Below, piece after piece: positions 25,023 to 35,540 of a stretch of DNA of 64,000 bases (positions are counted from its first letter, which is position 1; each line of letters starts with the position of its first letter). The translations under genes and the position numbers were made by a program. Below the pieces are notes generated by a model that was given only the letters and a program-made list of their open reading frames with translations, did not search any database and had not been told where the DNA came from. The stretch covers positions 248,001-312,000 of the forward strand of contig NC_090122.1 of NCBI RefSeq assembly GCF_023973825.1. The letters are read 5' to 3'. This DNA comes from Plasmodium brasilianum. Taxonomy: Eukaryota > Apicomplexa > Aconoidasida > Haemosporida > Plasmodiidae.

Positions 25023-28000
25023 TTAATTGGTAATCCATTCGAGTATTACCGAAATGAACTGAGTATATTTTTCATTGTTGGTACTAAAATTTTGCAAAAT
25101 ATTTATAATTGATGAAAGTCTTTTCTTTTGCGTAGAACAGGCTTTTTTTATATGATCATAAGATTTTTTAGAATTTTCAAGTATGTGAACATTCTTTACA
25201 GCATTTTGAAATTTTAACAACTCTTGAAAACGATGTTTTTTTTCAAAATTTTTAATTTGGACTATACCTTGATACATGTTGTATTCTTGGTTTAAACATG
25301 AAAAGTATATTTGTTGGTCTTTCATTTGATTTAATAAATGATCATATGTTTTTGTGAGTTCACTTAAATGCTCAGTTAAGTATTTTTTTTTATTTTTTGT
25401 TGTTTTTACATTTTTTTTTAGCAATGAAATTTCATGTTGTATTTTGAAAGAAACATTAACACCACTTTCGTAATTTTTTTGAAATAATTCCTTCTTATTA
25501 TCTAAATCATTTCTTTTACTTAAGGCAAGTTTTATGTTTGCTAAAATAATGTTTTTTTGCTTTTTCATATTTTCTATGAAGATATTTTTCTCTTGTTGTT
25601 GCTTTTTTAACTGTATAATATCCTTATTCTCTATGTATTCCTTAATTACTCCTTTCAATTTTTTTTTTTCTGTAATTTTTTCTTCAAAAAAAAGTATTTT
25701 ATTTTCATAATTTAGCAAGTCTTGTTGATATTGCTCTTTCTCATTTTTCAAGTTATTTATATCTATGTTCAGACTTTCTTTCTTGTTTTTATATTCCTCT
25801 GCTTTTACATTTATATTTTCATTCCACTTGAGCATTTCATCGTCTATTTTTTCAATTTTAAGTAATGTGTCATTATTTTTAGAAGCAAACTTTTCTAACT
25901 GTAAGCGAATATATAAAATGTTTTTATTTAATTTTTTAATAATATCTTTAACGTTTTTGTAATTTTCTTGAAGTTCACATTTTTTTTGTCCTAATATTAA
26001 ACATAAATCTTTCCCTTTTAAAATCTCTTCATTAATATTGCTATTTTCATTTTGTATTTTTATCATTTCAGATTGTTTGAAAAACCATTGTTTTTCTAAT
26101 AATCTGCTATCCTTTATTATATCACTAATTTGTTTATTTAATTTTTGTATCTTCATTTCTAATGTTACGGGAATACCATGTAGGTCTGCCCCTTTTTTGT
26201 TCTTTTTATCGAACTCCTCATTTAATCTATCTACTTCTACTTGTTTATTTTCTATCAAGTGATGATTTTTTCTAATAATATTGTCATAATTGCATAGAAT
26301 GGAATTTTTTTCATCATATTCTTCGTTTAATTTATTCATTTTTTTTTCCATATTTTCTCTTTTGGTGCTTTCCAAAATTTGTTGAATTTTAATACGAACA
26401 ATATCGTTTTTGTAATTTTCCATTTCGCTTTCTTTTTTTATAATATTTTCTTTAACAGCAGCTAGTTCACTCTTCAATTTTGAAGAGAAATGTCCAATCT
26501 TAATTTCTTCTGTATACACATTTATAATTTTGTCTATGTTTTGATTAATCCCATTTTTTATTACTTTTATCTTATTTTCTCTTATTCGTACATCTTTATG
26601 TATATTTTGTATTACATCATTAATCTCATCGTATTTTTTTTTTTCATTTCGAATTTTTTCTTTTATTTTTTCATTATATTGACATATTTCTTCTATATTT
26701 TTTTCTAAAATTTCCTTGTCCATTTTAACCTTTTCCTTATCCCTTTTTAACATCCTAAATTCCATTAGGAGCTTTTCCTTTTTCTCTTTTTCAATTATGT
26801 TCTCCTTTTTTAACTGTTCAATACTTTTTTCTAACTCACTTACGTTTGACTTTAATTGATTTAACTTGTTATTAATCTCATCAATAGCTTCATCTCTTTT
26901 CTTCATGTTACTAATTGAATCATTAAAATTTTTGATAAGTTTATTTTTTTCTTCTTTCAAAATAGATACCTCCTTTTTTTCCTCTTTTATTAATTTCTGC
27001 AAATTTTGACATTCCGTTTCTTCATTTTTGTACAACTCTTTTTTTATACTAATTCTGCTGCTCAATTCGTTCAGTTCATGTTTCATTTTGCTTAAAATAT
27101 TTTCCTTTTTATTAATTGTTTTTTGCTTTATTTTCATTTCCTTATTTGATGAAAGAACATTCTCGCTGATCTTAGAATTTACATGAACATAATCATAATA
27201 TTTTTTTAAGTTATTTAATTCTAAGAGGCTATTATTCAATTTGTAATCTATTTCTATGTAATAATTTAATGCTTTTTTTAATTCAAGTAGTTCATTATTA
27301 TACATTTTTTTTAATTCTATATTTTCATTTGTGTAAATATCCTTTTGACATTTAATACTTTCCAAGGAGTTCATTAATTCTTGTTCTCTGTTTATTAAAA
27401 GCTCACTTTCTTTATTTATTCTAAACAACTCAAGTCCTGCATTTTTTACATCCTCCTCTAACTTTCTTTTTTCGTGCTCTCTCGCCCTTAATTTTTCTAA
27501 CAATAAGCTTTTCTTTTTTTTCAACTGATCATGTAAAATGTCTTTCAAGTTTTCAAGTTTGCTGCTACTCCTTTGTTCTTCGCTTATCCTATTGGCTCTA
27601 TTTACGGCCTTAATTTTATTGTCTGCTCGTCCATTAGCATTATCATTATCATTAATCTTACTCCCTTCGGCACTTTTCCCTTCCGTGTTTCTTATATTTG
27701 TCCCATCTCTACAAAATGGAACATTTTTTTCTTTTGCTTTTTCGTCCAAGCCATGATCAATTCTCCTCTTAACACTGTTAGACGTGGTCATACAGCTCTT
27801 TCTATCACTGTCTGTAAGATAATATTGCCCCCTTTCTTCTTCATCTCCTTCCACATATTCAACAGTACCGCTCTGTACATCTTCCACACCCTCAGTTGGG
27901 GAAAAATTTACAAAACTGGTATTATCATAATAACTTTTGCCACTTATTTCATCTAGTGGATAATCCAAAGAAGTATGATCTTTCTTCAGCTCTGTGCTTA

Positions 28001-28490
28001 GGTAGCTAACAGTGTCCTCATTGCTAATAATAGAATCATTAGTTCTAACAGTACTGATGATATTATTTTGTTTAACTGCTTCTTCTACTGTAGAAAAATT
28101 GCTGTCTCTTTTACTAGCATCAGACTTACTTGAACTGATTAAACTTTTCTTCATTTGGTCATTTTTTTGATAAACATTCCTATTACCCTTTCTTATGCCT
28201 ATATTCGAATCAGCCTTTTCTGATATAAAATCAGACACAATGTTATCTTCTATGTTTTCATTGCTAGTTGAAGTATATAGTTTTTTATTTTTATCTTTTT
28301 TATTTTTATCTTTTTTATTTTTATCGTTTTTATTTTTATCTTTTTTATTTTTATCTTTTTTATTTTTATCGTTTTTATTTTTATCTTTTTTTTCTTTATC
28401 TTTTTTATTTTTATCTTTTTTATTTTTATCTTTTTTATTTTTATCTTTTTTATTTTTATCTTTTTTATGAGCACATGATTGAAAACCCAT
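25023..28490 (-). CDS. Large coiled-coil protein (possible CCDC40/FAP172-like)
   Basis: Single-exon gene of 1,155 residues. N-terminus MGFQSCAHKK followed by about twelve KKDKN pentads (residues ~9-70), then a Ser/Asn/Asp-rich stretch to ~300, then near-continuous heptad-type coiled coil to the C-terminus. The Gly2/Cys6 start followed by a Lys-rich segment resembles dual-acylated N-termini (myristate plus palmitate) of Plasmodium membrane-attached proteins; this is inference. Within the coiled coil, a non-helical break (GADLHGIPVTLEMKIQKLN) followed by LLEKQWFFKQSEMIKIQNEN resembles the W-containing segment of CCDC40-type axonemal ruler proteins, and the overall length is similar; the match is by eye and weak. 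ATG at 28490 is the first Met. Other possibilities: kinetochore, centriolar or inner-membrane coiled-coil protein. Confidence 0.8.
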   Translation of the reverse strand: MGFQSCAHKKDKNKKDKNKKDKNKKDKNKKDKEKKDKNKNDKNKKDKNKKDKNKNDKNKKDKNKKDKNKKLYTSTSNENIEDNIVSDFISEKADSNIGIRKGNRNVYQKNDQMKKSLISSSKSDASKRDSNFSTVEEAVKQNNIISTVRTNDSIISNEDTVSYLSTELKKDHTSLDYPLDEISGKSYYDNTSFVNFSPTEGVEDVQSGTVEYVEGDEEERGQYYLTDSDRKSCMTTSNSVKRRIDHGLDEKAKEKNVPFCRDGTNIRNTEGKSAEGSKINDNDNANGRADNKIKAVNRANRISEEQRSSSKLENLKDILHDQLKKKKSLLLEKLRAREHEKRKLEEDVKNAGLELFRINKESELLINREQELMNSLESIKCQKDIYTNENIELKKMYNNELLELKKALNYYIEIDYKLNNSLLELNNLKKYYDYVHVNSKISENVLSSNKEMKIKQKTINKKENILSKMKHELNELSSRISIKKELYKNEETECQNLQKLIKEEKKEVSILKEEKNKLIKNFNDSISNMKKRDEAIDEINNKLNQLKSNVSELEKSIEQLKKENIIEKEKKEKLLMEFRMLKRDKEKVKMDKEILEKNIEEICQYNEKIKEKIRNEKKKYDEINDVIQNIHKDVRIRENKIKVIKNGINQNIDKIINVYTEEIKIGHFSSKLKSELAAVKENIIKKESEMENYKNDIVRIKIQQILESTKRENMEKKMNKLNEEYDEKNSILCNYDNIIRKNHHLIENKQVEVDRLNEEFDKKNKKGADLHGIPVTLEMKIQKLNKQISDIIKDSRLLEKQWFFKQSEMIKIQNENSNINEEILKGKDLCLILGQKKCELQENYKNVKDIIKKLNKNILYIRLQLEKFASKNNDTLLKIEKIDDEMLKWNENINVKAEEYKNKKESLNIDINNLKNEKEQYQQDLLNYENKILFFEEKITEKKKLKGVIKEYIENKDIIQLKKQQQEKNIFIENMKKQKNIILANIKLALSKRNDLDNKKELFQKNYESGVNVSFKIQHEISLLKKNVKTTKNKKKYLTEHLSELTKTYDHLLNQMKDQQIYFSCLNQEYNMYQGIVQIKNFEKKHRFQELLKFQNAVKNVHILENSKKSYDHIKKACSTQKKRLSSIINILQNFSTNNEKYTQFISVILEWITN
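28282..28466. repeat. 15-bp coding repeat, Lys-Lys-Asp-Lys-Asn
   Basis: Twelve tandem 15-bp units (atttttatctttttt on the plus strand) encode KKDKN pentads with occasional KNDKN and one KKDKE variant, directly behind the N-terminal MGFQSC of the coiled-coil protein. Confidence 0.9.
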
Positions 28491-29693
28491 ATTTTTATGC
28501 CCCTTTTTTTGTTCGTACGATAATTTAAGGAAAGATTAGCGAATTTATGAGAGCGTATAATGCGCATGTGCACACGTAAATACACACATGCACGTACGTA
28601 GGACTTTGTATATGTATGTGTATATATATATGCATAAATAAGTATACGTAGGTATATATATGTAAATATACATATGCTTTCGCATATGTTTGTCTACATA
28701 ACGAGTAACAAAAATATACATCTTACAGTGAAAATTTTCCTATAATAAATACAGTTCATTAATTTTTTCCCCTTTTGATAAACATAGAATTTGATAAAAA
28801 AAAAAAAAAAAAAAAGCGTAAAAATATATATATGCATAATGTGTATACTATTGTTTTAACTCTCTTTAATTAAGCGCAATGGATCTTCTCAGCAATTTAG
28901 ACAAAAAAAAAAAAAAAAAAAAAATGAGAAAGTAAAAATAAAAGTGAAGGAGAACGAAAAAGAGAGAAACTTTTTTATATTGGCACAAAATAATGGGTAA
29001 AAATGTCCTTTTATTTCTATGATGTATAGAAGAAAAATGGTCAAATAAAAATGAAAAAATGGAAAAAAAAAAGATATACTGACGTTCCTAATTAGACCAT
29101 AATCATTTTGACGGGGAGAATATTTCATTTTTTTTTTCATTACAAAAATATATATTTATGTATCTATGTACCCCTCCTACGTTTTTCCAATTTTTTTTAC
29201 ACCTCGTGCCCTTCAAAGGAACAGCGAATGTACAGGGATACTTGCCATCATCTCTGACATGTTTGCATTATCCTGTATCTTATCAAAATGGAGGATGTGA
29301 ATTATATAAATGCAATACGTTTGTGATAATGTAAAGAAAAAAAAAAAAAAAGCATATATGTTGTTCCTCCTACATCATGTAGAAAGAAAATATTAACATA
29401 AAAAATTTTATTTTTTCTCAAAAAAAAAAAAAAAAAATGTACCACCCTGTTGTAGTTCAACAAGCTTTGAGATGTTGTACCTTACCATTCTGAGTTTCCC
29501 AATTGAATTTTTTTTTTTTTTTTTTTAAAATAACATATAGCGCATTAAAATTTTTGAGACAAAAAAAAAAAAAAAAGACTCACCTGTGATTAATTTACAC
29601 GCCGTTTTAATAAGCTACATGTAGCATATTATAATTAGTTCTGAAGAAGGAACAAGCAAACTATACATACATAATTTACAATTTTTGAAACAG
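28491..29693. other. Intergenic with unresolved exon-like segments
   Basis: Upstream flank of the coiled-coil gene, then G+C-richer patches at 28870-28900, 29080-29140, 29200-29330 and 29440-29500 separated by A/T runs. These patches show splice-like signals on both strands: plus-strand acceptor cctaattag near 29095, minus-strand donor CACAG/GTGAGT near 29578. A plus-strand ATG at 28879 (MDLLSNLDKKK) runs into a 22-A homopolymer. They may be the 5' exons of the spliced gene ending at 30198, but no consistent model could be built. Confidence 0.4.
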
Positions 29694-30198
29694 CTTGTGA
29701 TGTGGCACATACGAGTGCTGTAGGCTCGAACATAACTATGTTTCTTGCTCAACAAAGAATGCAAAAATATTTACAATTTTGTAAGGCATCATAAATAAGG
29801 AAAAAACGAAAACGGCAAAAAGAGCGAAATGTGGGTTTTGCAAGCTTATATTGCATACATGCATACATACATACATACATACATACATGCATACATACAT
29901 ACATACATGCATACATACATACATGCATACATACATACATACATACATACATGCATACACACATACATACATACATACATACATGTATGTTTATATGTAT
30001 GTACATATCAACACTTATGTTTAAACCCTTTTAATTGCACAACCATGTCCAGGTATACATGCTACTACACAAGATGGTACGAAGGAACCTCCTCTTTTTG
30101 TAAGTATTTAAAGTGTTAGCACAATCCGTCATTTTGGAACTATATAATTTTAAACACTTTTATACTCCCCGTAGGGTAAAGCCAAACAGTGCCAATGA
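29694..30198 (+). CDS. Probable 3' exons of a small spliced gene, function unknown
   Basis: Three exons with compatible phases: 29694-29780 (acceptor ...gaaacag, donor GTAAGG), 30053-30099 (acceptor ...catgtccag, donor GTAAGT) and 30175-30198 (acceptor ...ccccgtag, stop TGA). The translated tail reads CDVAHTSAVGSNITMFLAQQ, then RMQKYLQFC, IHATTQDGTKEPPLF and GKAKQCQ. Third codon positions are mostly A/T, as expected for coding DNA here, whereas the opposite strand is less so. The 272-bp intron holds a (CATA)n microsatellite; the second intron is 75 bp. Upstream exons, start and family are not identified. A competing minus-strand reading (start MFEPTALVCATSQ at about 29742) overlaps the first exon and cannot be fully excluded. 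Confidence 0.4.
29858..29986. repeat. (CATA)n/(CATG) tetranucleotide tract
   Basis: About 130 bp of cata repeats interrupted regularly by catg, within the putative intron 29781-30052. It yields His/Ile/Tyr/Thr-rich spurious ORFs on both strands. Confidence 0.9.
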
Positions 30199-30788
30199 CT
30201 ATCCGTAAAAGTAGCATTTCGTTGGAATATAATTTAGCACGTGAGGATAAATATTAACATAAAAATATTCGAAAAAATGGGCGTAAAAATGAACGCAAAA
30301 TAATAGGTAAAAATTTACTTAAAAATGGGAGTACATATTTGCGCATTTAAGCCTTAAACCTCTTTTACGCTAAAATTATCCTCTATAAATTTAATTCGTT
30401 TTTTTCCTCTCTAATTTCTGAATTTCAATATAGTAAGCATTACATAAACTTCCAGTGCGGACTGCTATCTTCTGATGGCACCGTTTTATGTAGCAATTTT
30501 TTTTGTTTTTTTTTTTAAAAACGGCGAACGATTAACCGAACATATACGTGCATTTTATTTTGTTTTATTATATTTTATTATGTTTTATTTTACTTTTTTT
30601 TATTATGTTTTATTTTACTTTTTTTTATTATGTTTTATTTTACTTTTTTTTGTTTTGTTTTTATTTTTCATATTGAAACTTACGAACTATGCGCGGCACA
30701 AAAAATGAAGTAAACATTAACGCATGTGGTGGAAAAAAAAAAGGATAAACATAGAGCAGTAAATAAATAATTAAATATATCAATATAT

Positions 30789-30940
30789 ATGTAAATATAC
30801 ATGTAAAATATACATGTAAAATATACATGTAAAATATTCATGTAAAATATTCATGTAAAATATACATGCAAAATATACATGTAAAATATACATGTAAAAT
30901 ATACATGTAAAATATACATGTAAAATATACATGTAAATAT
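30789..30940. repeat. 13-bp minisatellite (atgtaaaatatac)
   Basis: About eleven tandem copies with single substitutions (attc for atac, atgc for atgt) in the region upstream of pescadillo. Minus-strand frames remain open because the unit has no reverse stop. Confidence 0.9.
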
Positions 30941-31451
30941 ATTTTTGTATGTTCATCCATTTGGAACGGCACATACATTTAAGCGAATGGACTCCCAAAA
31001 ATTTGGAGATTACAAAAGAAAAGAAATTTACCAATAAAATCGCCTTAGCATTATGAAATTTTAACAAACTCACATGGTCTCATTTTCGCCTTATTTGTAG
31101 TCCCATATTTTTTTCATCACATACAATTCTATAATTTACGTATATATATACGACCATACATACATATGCGTGTCATGCATATACATATGTATAATACCAC
31201 TATAGCGAAAAACGTTTTAATTTTCTGCGGTTTGTTTAATATTGGGAGCTTTATCTTCTTCGCGTGCTGAGCGTTCCTTCAATAAATATAATACCATTTA
31301 AGTTATCATACATACGTCCGCACTTCTACAAAGTGCATCGGGAAAAGAGGTATCCCATCACTAGCTACACGTATCAGCGGTATTTACCAGTTGCACGTAC
31401 AAGCGCATTTTACTAGCTGTAAGTGCTATTGGTATTTACCATCTACACCAC

Positions 31452-31552
31452 ACTGCTACACCACACTACTACACCACACTACTACACTACACTGCTACAC
31501 CACACTACTACACCACACTGCTACACCACACTACTACACTACACTGCTACAC
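31452..31552. repeat. 13-bp minisatellite abutting the pescadillo start codon
   Basis: Seven full copies plus a partial of act(g/a)ctacac(c/t)ac, purely A, C and T apart from single G positions, in a genome that is otherwise about 80% A+T. It ends 10 bp before ATG 31563, so it probably lies in the 5' UTR. It contains no ATG. Confidence 0.92.
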
Positions 31553-31562
31553 GTGATCCAAA

Positions 31563-33659
31563 ATGCACATTCACAAGCTAAGAAAAAAAATAAAAAAGAA
31601 AAAGGACAGAAAGTATTTAACGAAGAATTACATATTGAAGAAATTGTTTCTAAATGAAGAGCAGTTCCGGAAATTATGCATTTTCAAAGGAATATATCCT
31701 AAGGATTTTAAAGATATTCCTTTAAAATATAGACGTCGGTTTTACAGAAATAAAGTATATTACACCAGAAATGATTTTCAAAAGTTGTCGCATGAAAAAA
31801 TTATTGCCGATTTTCGAAAAATAAAAATTTATTTAAAAAAATATAAAAATTATAAAACACAGTTACAAGATAAAGAAAAATGTAAAAAAATTATAAAAAA
31901 TTTTCCAAGGTATAAATTAGACCATATCATAAAAGAAAGATTTCCCATATGTTCATATGCCATAGAACAGTTGGATGATGCACTAAATTGTATCATCGCA
32001 TATTCTCTTTTACCGTCCAATGAACATTTGGGAATTAAAAATAATCTAATTATTAGCTGTACAGAATTAAAAAATCATTTTCATTATTATATTTATAAAA
32101 CAAATAAAGTAAAAAAAGCTTTTATAAGTGTAAAAGGCTATTATATACAAGCAGAAATATTACAAAAAAAAATCACTTGGCTAATTCCATATATATTTAC
32201 TCCTTACTTTGATAACTCAATAAATTTTAATATAATATCCAATTTTACGGAATATTATGTTTCTTTGGTAAAATTCGTTTTGTTTAAATTATATAAAGTG
32301 GACAACATACAATATCCTCCCAAAGAAATTGAACTTAGCAAAAATGAAAAGTTAAATCACCTAGCCTATGACCACCTTTTCTCAGCTTACGGTAACACCG
32401 CACCGTTGGGGGATCCATATAAGGGAACAGCAGTAAACGAAACGGAGGCAAAGGAAATGGCGGATTCTAAAGTAGGTGCAGAAGATAGCATCGCTTGCAC
32501 CATTGCACGCGACAAACAAATTAGTAAACATGGTAAGGTCAAAAATGGAAAGGAAAATAAAATAAAAAAAAAAAAAAAGAAAAAAAAAAAAGACGATAAG
32601 ATTGATCTTGCAGAAGCTACATCTTCAAGTAGCAATCTGTTTACGCAAAATGGGGATAACGATATTACCAAAAATTTTGGGCTCTCTCAAAATTGTGAAG
32701 ATATAACGGGTAGAGGAAACGGGGGGGCAGACATAGATACTACTGTTGAAGACGTTACACACGCGCAACCTAAAGCGGAATGTAACAAGGAATACAACGT
32801 CAAACTTAACCACGCCATAAAGCATAATGCGAACGACGAAGAAGATGGTTTGGAAGAACTCTTTAGAAACCACATTTTCTATATTCACAGCGATATGCCC
32901 CTTGACGTACTATCAATAATTATTTTATCATGCGGTGGTATGATATGCTGGAATAACATATTTTCTCCTCTAAAATATGAGAGCGAAAATATTACGCATG
33001 AAATATTAGAACTGCATAACTCCAAAAAAATAGATGAATATAATAAACTAGGAAGATTTTTAATACAACCGCAATACATTTTTGATTGTTTAAATAAAAA
33101 AAAAATATTACCTTGCAGTGATTATTTTGTTAATAAAACCTTGCCTGTACATCTTTCTCCATTCATTGAAGATGATAATTTTAAAAATTTGGTAAAAACA
33201 GAAGAATATGCAATAAATAAGATTCTAACTCAGAATGAAGAAAATAATAAAGAGGAGCAAGAAAGGATATTAGGCAAAGTGGACAGTGCCAATAATAATA
33301 CTGATGATGAAGAATTGTTAAAATCAGATGACGAAATTACTAATATAACTCTACAAAGATGTAGAACTGCTGCTTTAAATAGTCAATTCGAATTAGAGAA
33401 TGAAGATAATAATAATAATAATGACAAAATGAAAATAACAGAAGATGTTGACTTATCCAGCATAAATGACTCAACAAAAAAAGAGGAAATACAAAGGCAT
33501 AAAATTGCTTTGAGTAAAAAGAAGAGAAAGTTATACGCACTTATTGAAAGGGAAGAAAGAAAACAAAAATTAACGATTGAAAATTTTATGAAAAGGGCGA
33601 AGAAGAAGAAAAATAAAAGAGCAAAGGGATGTGGAGGTAAAGGTGGGTTGCAAAAATGA
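31563..33659 (+). CDS. PES1: Pescadillo homologue (60S ribosome biogenesis, BRCT protein)
   Basis: 698 residues. Pescadillo acts in the nucleolus with BOP1 and WDR12 (PeBoW) in 27S/32S pre-rRNA processing and large-subunit maturation. The N-terminal pescadillo domain (about 1-245) is clear: FRKLCIFKGIYPKDFK, YKLDHIIKERFP, EQLDDAL, FISVKGYYIQAEILQKKITW and FNIISNFTEYYVSLVKFVLF all follow the human protein. A Lys-rich, low-complexity insert (about 260-430, with a nine-Lys run) precedes a single BRCT domain at about 432-535 (LDVLSIIILSCGGMICW ... GRFLIQPQYIFDCLNKKK). The C-terminal third is acidic then basic, with the coiled-coil/nuclear-signal character of the family (KRAKKKKNKRAKG). ATG 31563 fits the family's basic N-terminus. 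It is the only complete plus-strand gene with firm support in the window. Confidence 0.97.
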   Translation: MHIHKLRKKIKKKKDRKYLTKNYILKKLFLNEEQFRKLCIFKGIYPKDFKDIPLKYRRRFYRNKVYYTRNDFQKLSHEKIIADFRKIKIYLKKYKNYKTQLQDKEKCKKIIKNFPRYKLDHIIKERFPICSYAIEQLDDALNCIIAYSLLPSNEHLGIKNNLIISCTELKNHFHYYIYKTNKVKKAFISVKGYYIQAEILQKKITWLIPYIFTPYFDNSINFNIISNFTEYYVSLVKFVLFKLYKVDNIQYPPKEIELSKNEKLNHLAYDHLFSAYGNTAPLGDPYKGTAVNETEAKEMADSKVGAEDSIACTIARDKQISKHGKVKNGKENKIKKKKKKKKKDDKIDLAEATSSSSNLFTQNGDNDITKNFGLSQNCEDITGRGNGGADIDTTVEDVTHAQPKAECNKEYNVKLNHAIKHNANDEEDGLEELFRNHIFYIHSDMPLDVLSIIILSCGGMICWNNIFSPLKYESENITHEILELHNSKKIDEYNKLGRFLIQPQYIFDCLNKKKILPCSDYFVNKTLPVHLSPFIEDDNFKNLVKTEEYAINKILTQNEENNKEEQERILGKVDSANNNTDDEELLKSDDEITNITLQRCRTAALNSQFELENEDNNNNNDKMKITEDVDLSSINDSTKKEEIQRHKIALSKKKRKLYALIEREERKQKLTIENFMKRAKKKKNKRAKGCGGKGGLQK

Positions 33660-34670
33660 AGAAGAAAGAGGATGAAGAGTAAAACACACTATTTTGAATT
33701 AAAACCATTTGAATATGAGCAGTAATTTTTTTTTTTTTTTTTTCTTTTTCTCCTTCTCTTTCTCTTTCTCTTTCTTTCGTTATTTCATGCAGCTTCTTTC
33801 CCATTTTCATAGTTTAATCTGTTTCACCCACATTTTATGATAGATGATACCTATCCCATTCTGTTACGATAATGTATAAAATGATAACTGCAGCTCATTA
33901 TGTTATTTACTACATTATGCATATGTATACCTTTAAGTTCTTATTACCTAATAATATGACCCATTAATATAAACTTGAACTGTTCCTTAAGAGAAAGAGG
34001 AAAAAAAAAATTTTAAGAATATAATTATTCAAAATGTATATATGGATTACCATCATATGGGTAGCCTTTTTTTTTTTTTTTTTTTTCTATAAATTACATT
34101 TCCACAGAATATTGTGTTGTGTTCACAATAGTCGCTGCTTCCACTGTATATTTATAAACACGTGTGAAGACGTACAAATGTAAGAAAATAAATAAATGGA
34201 TAAATACATACATGCATAATACATATATATATACATATATATATGCATATATACTTATATATGTACGCACCAAACAATTAAGCGGTTAGAATACGTACAT
34301 ATAACATTTCTAAGCAAGTTTTTGCAGTACATCATCATCGTCTCATTTTCACCTCTCAATTTTTTACCATATTCATTACAAATAAAATTTTTACGAATTA
34401 CCATTATTATACTACTATATGCCTACACGCACAAATGAAAAGTGCAATGTCTAACCTGCAGGACTCACAAGACGATTTCACCCACCGTAGGTAATTAATT
34501 GGGAAACCATAATATGATTAAAAAAGCAATTATTTTTTTTTATGCTATTCTATTTTTCCTTTTCTGGCATTCGAAAAAGAACAAATTGACCATAAAAAGG
34601 AAGAGGCGTTCATAAATGTGGTATATTCATCTCGTATATACATATGCATCAACTTAAGCTATAAAAGGCA

Positions 34671-34966
34671 TTAAAAAGACATAATTGAATCTTTAAATTT
34701 TTTGAAATATCGCCTTTGGCCCCACTTAATTGATGCTTTTTCATTAACAAACATTAACAAACCGATGTGCTGAAAAAATAAAAGGTGATATCGTATATGA
34801 TCTATCCTTTTTTTACTTAATGTATCATTATCATTTTTTTTCCTTTTTTTTAATAGAAACTTTGACAATCTAATTCCGTCCCTAGTGATAATCAAAGGAA
34901 TTTAAAATATTTCTGCTTACAGAATTCCCACTCTTTTATGTTATTCCTCCTGAATAGTGAAAGCAT
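34671..34966 (-). CDS. Possible tiny spliced gene or 3' exon, unknown
   Basis: A model with exon 1 34921-34966 (ATG, MLSLFRRNNIKEWEF, donor GTAAGC) and exon 2 34671-34735 (SIKWGQRRYFKKFKDSIMSF, stop TAA) is in phase and gives 36 residues. A better acceptor (ccttttattttttcag) lies at 34770 and would lengthen the last exon with HIGLLMFVNEKA, but then the phases disagree with exon 1. The basic aromatic C-terminus looks protein-like; family unknown. Chance remains a real alternative. Confidence 0.22.
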
Positions 34967-35495
34967 GTTCAAAGCGTTGGTATAATTGCCCTTACACCAA
35001 GTTATATTCTGCTTTACATTTTTCTAAAACCCCTTCGATATGAAGAATTCTCTTTTTTTTTTACCATTATATATGTATATATATATATATGGATACACTT
35101 GTATATATATATACATATGTATGTATCTATATGTACATATACATGCTTATGCACATATACATTCTTATGTACATATACATTCTTATGTTCCTATATTTTT
35201 TTCATTTTCCAAACCTCATACTGCAACTGCTAAGCTCTTCCACCTATCGTTTCTTCCTAACTTTGTTGTGCTTTATAAATAAACTAATTTTACTTGAATA
35301 TTATCTTTAAATTAAAATATTTAAAAAAAAAAAAAAAAAAAAAAAATACATTTTGATAAAAATAAATTAACAAAAAGAAATTTTTTTTTTTTTTTACCTA
35401 TTTAACAGTTGCGAAAGATAAAAAAAAAAAATAATAATAAAACAATCATTAAGAGAAGCATATATATACGCACATATTTATACATAATACAGGTA

Positions 35496-35540
<45 letters not shown>

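Larger units (their letters stand above)
30199..31562. other. Intergenic upstream of pescadillo
   Basis: Holds the pescadillo promoter and 5' UTR. Seen here: three copies of a ttttattatgttttattttac-like repeat at 30550-30650, a 13-bp minisatellite at 30789-30940 and a second 13-bp minisatellite at 31452-31552 that ends 10 bp before the ATG. No coding exon is supported, although 30425-30480 is G+C-richer than its flanks. Confidence 0.6.

Noticed and set aside
29200..29745. Minus-strand exon chain (MFEPTALVCATSQ, LIKTACKLIT, NANMSEMMASIPVHS)
   Set aside because: Some junctions look excellent (CACAG/GTGAGT), but phases clash at the third exon and third codon positions are less A/T-biased than the overlapping plus-strand exons. 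Kept only as an alternative.
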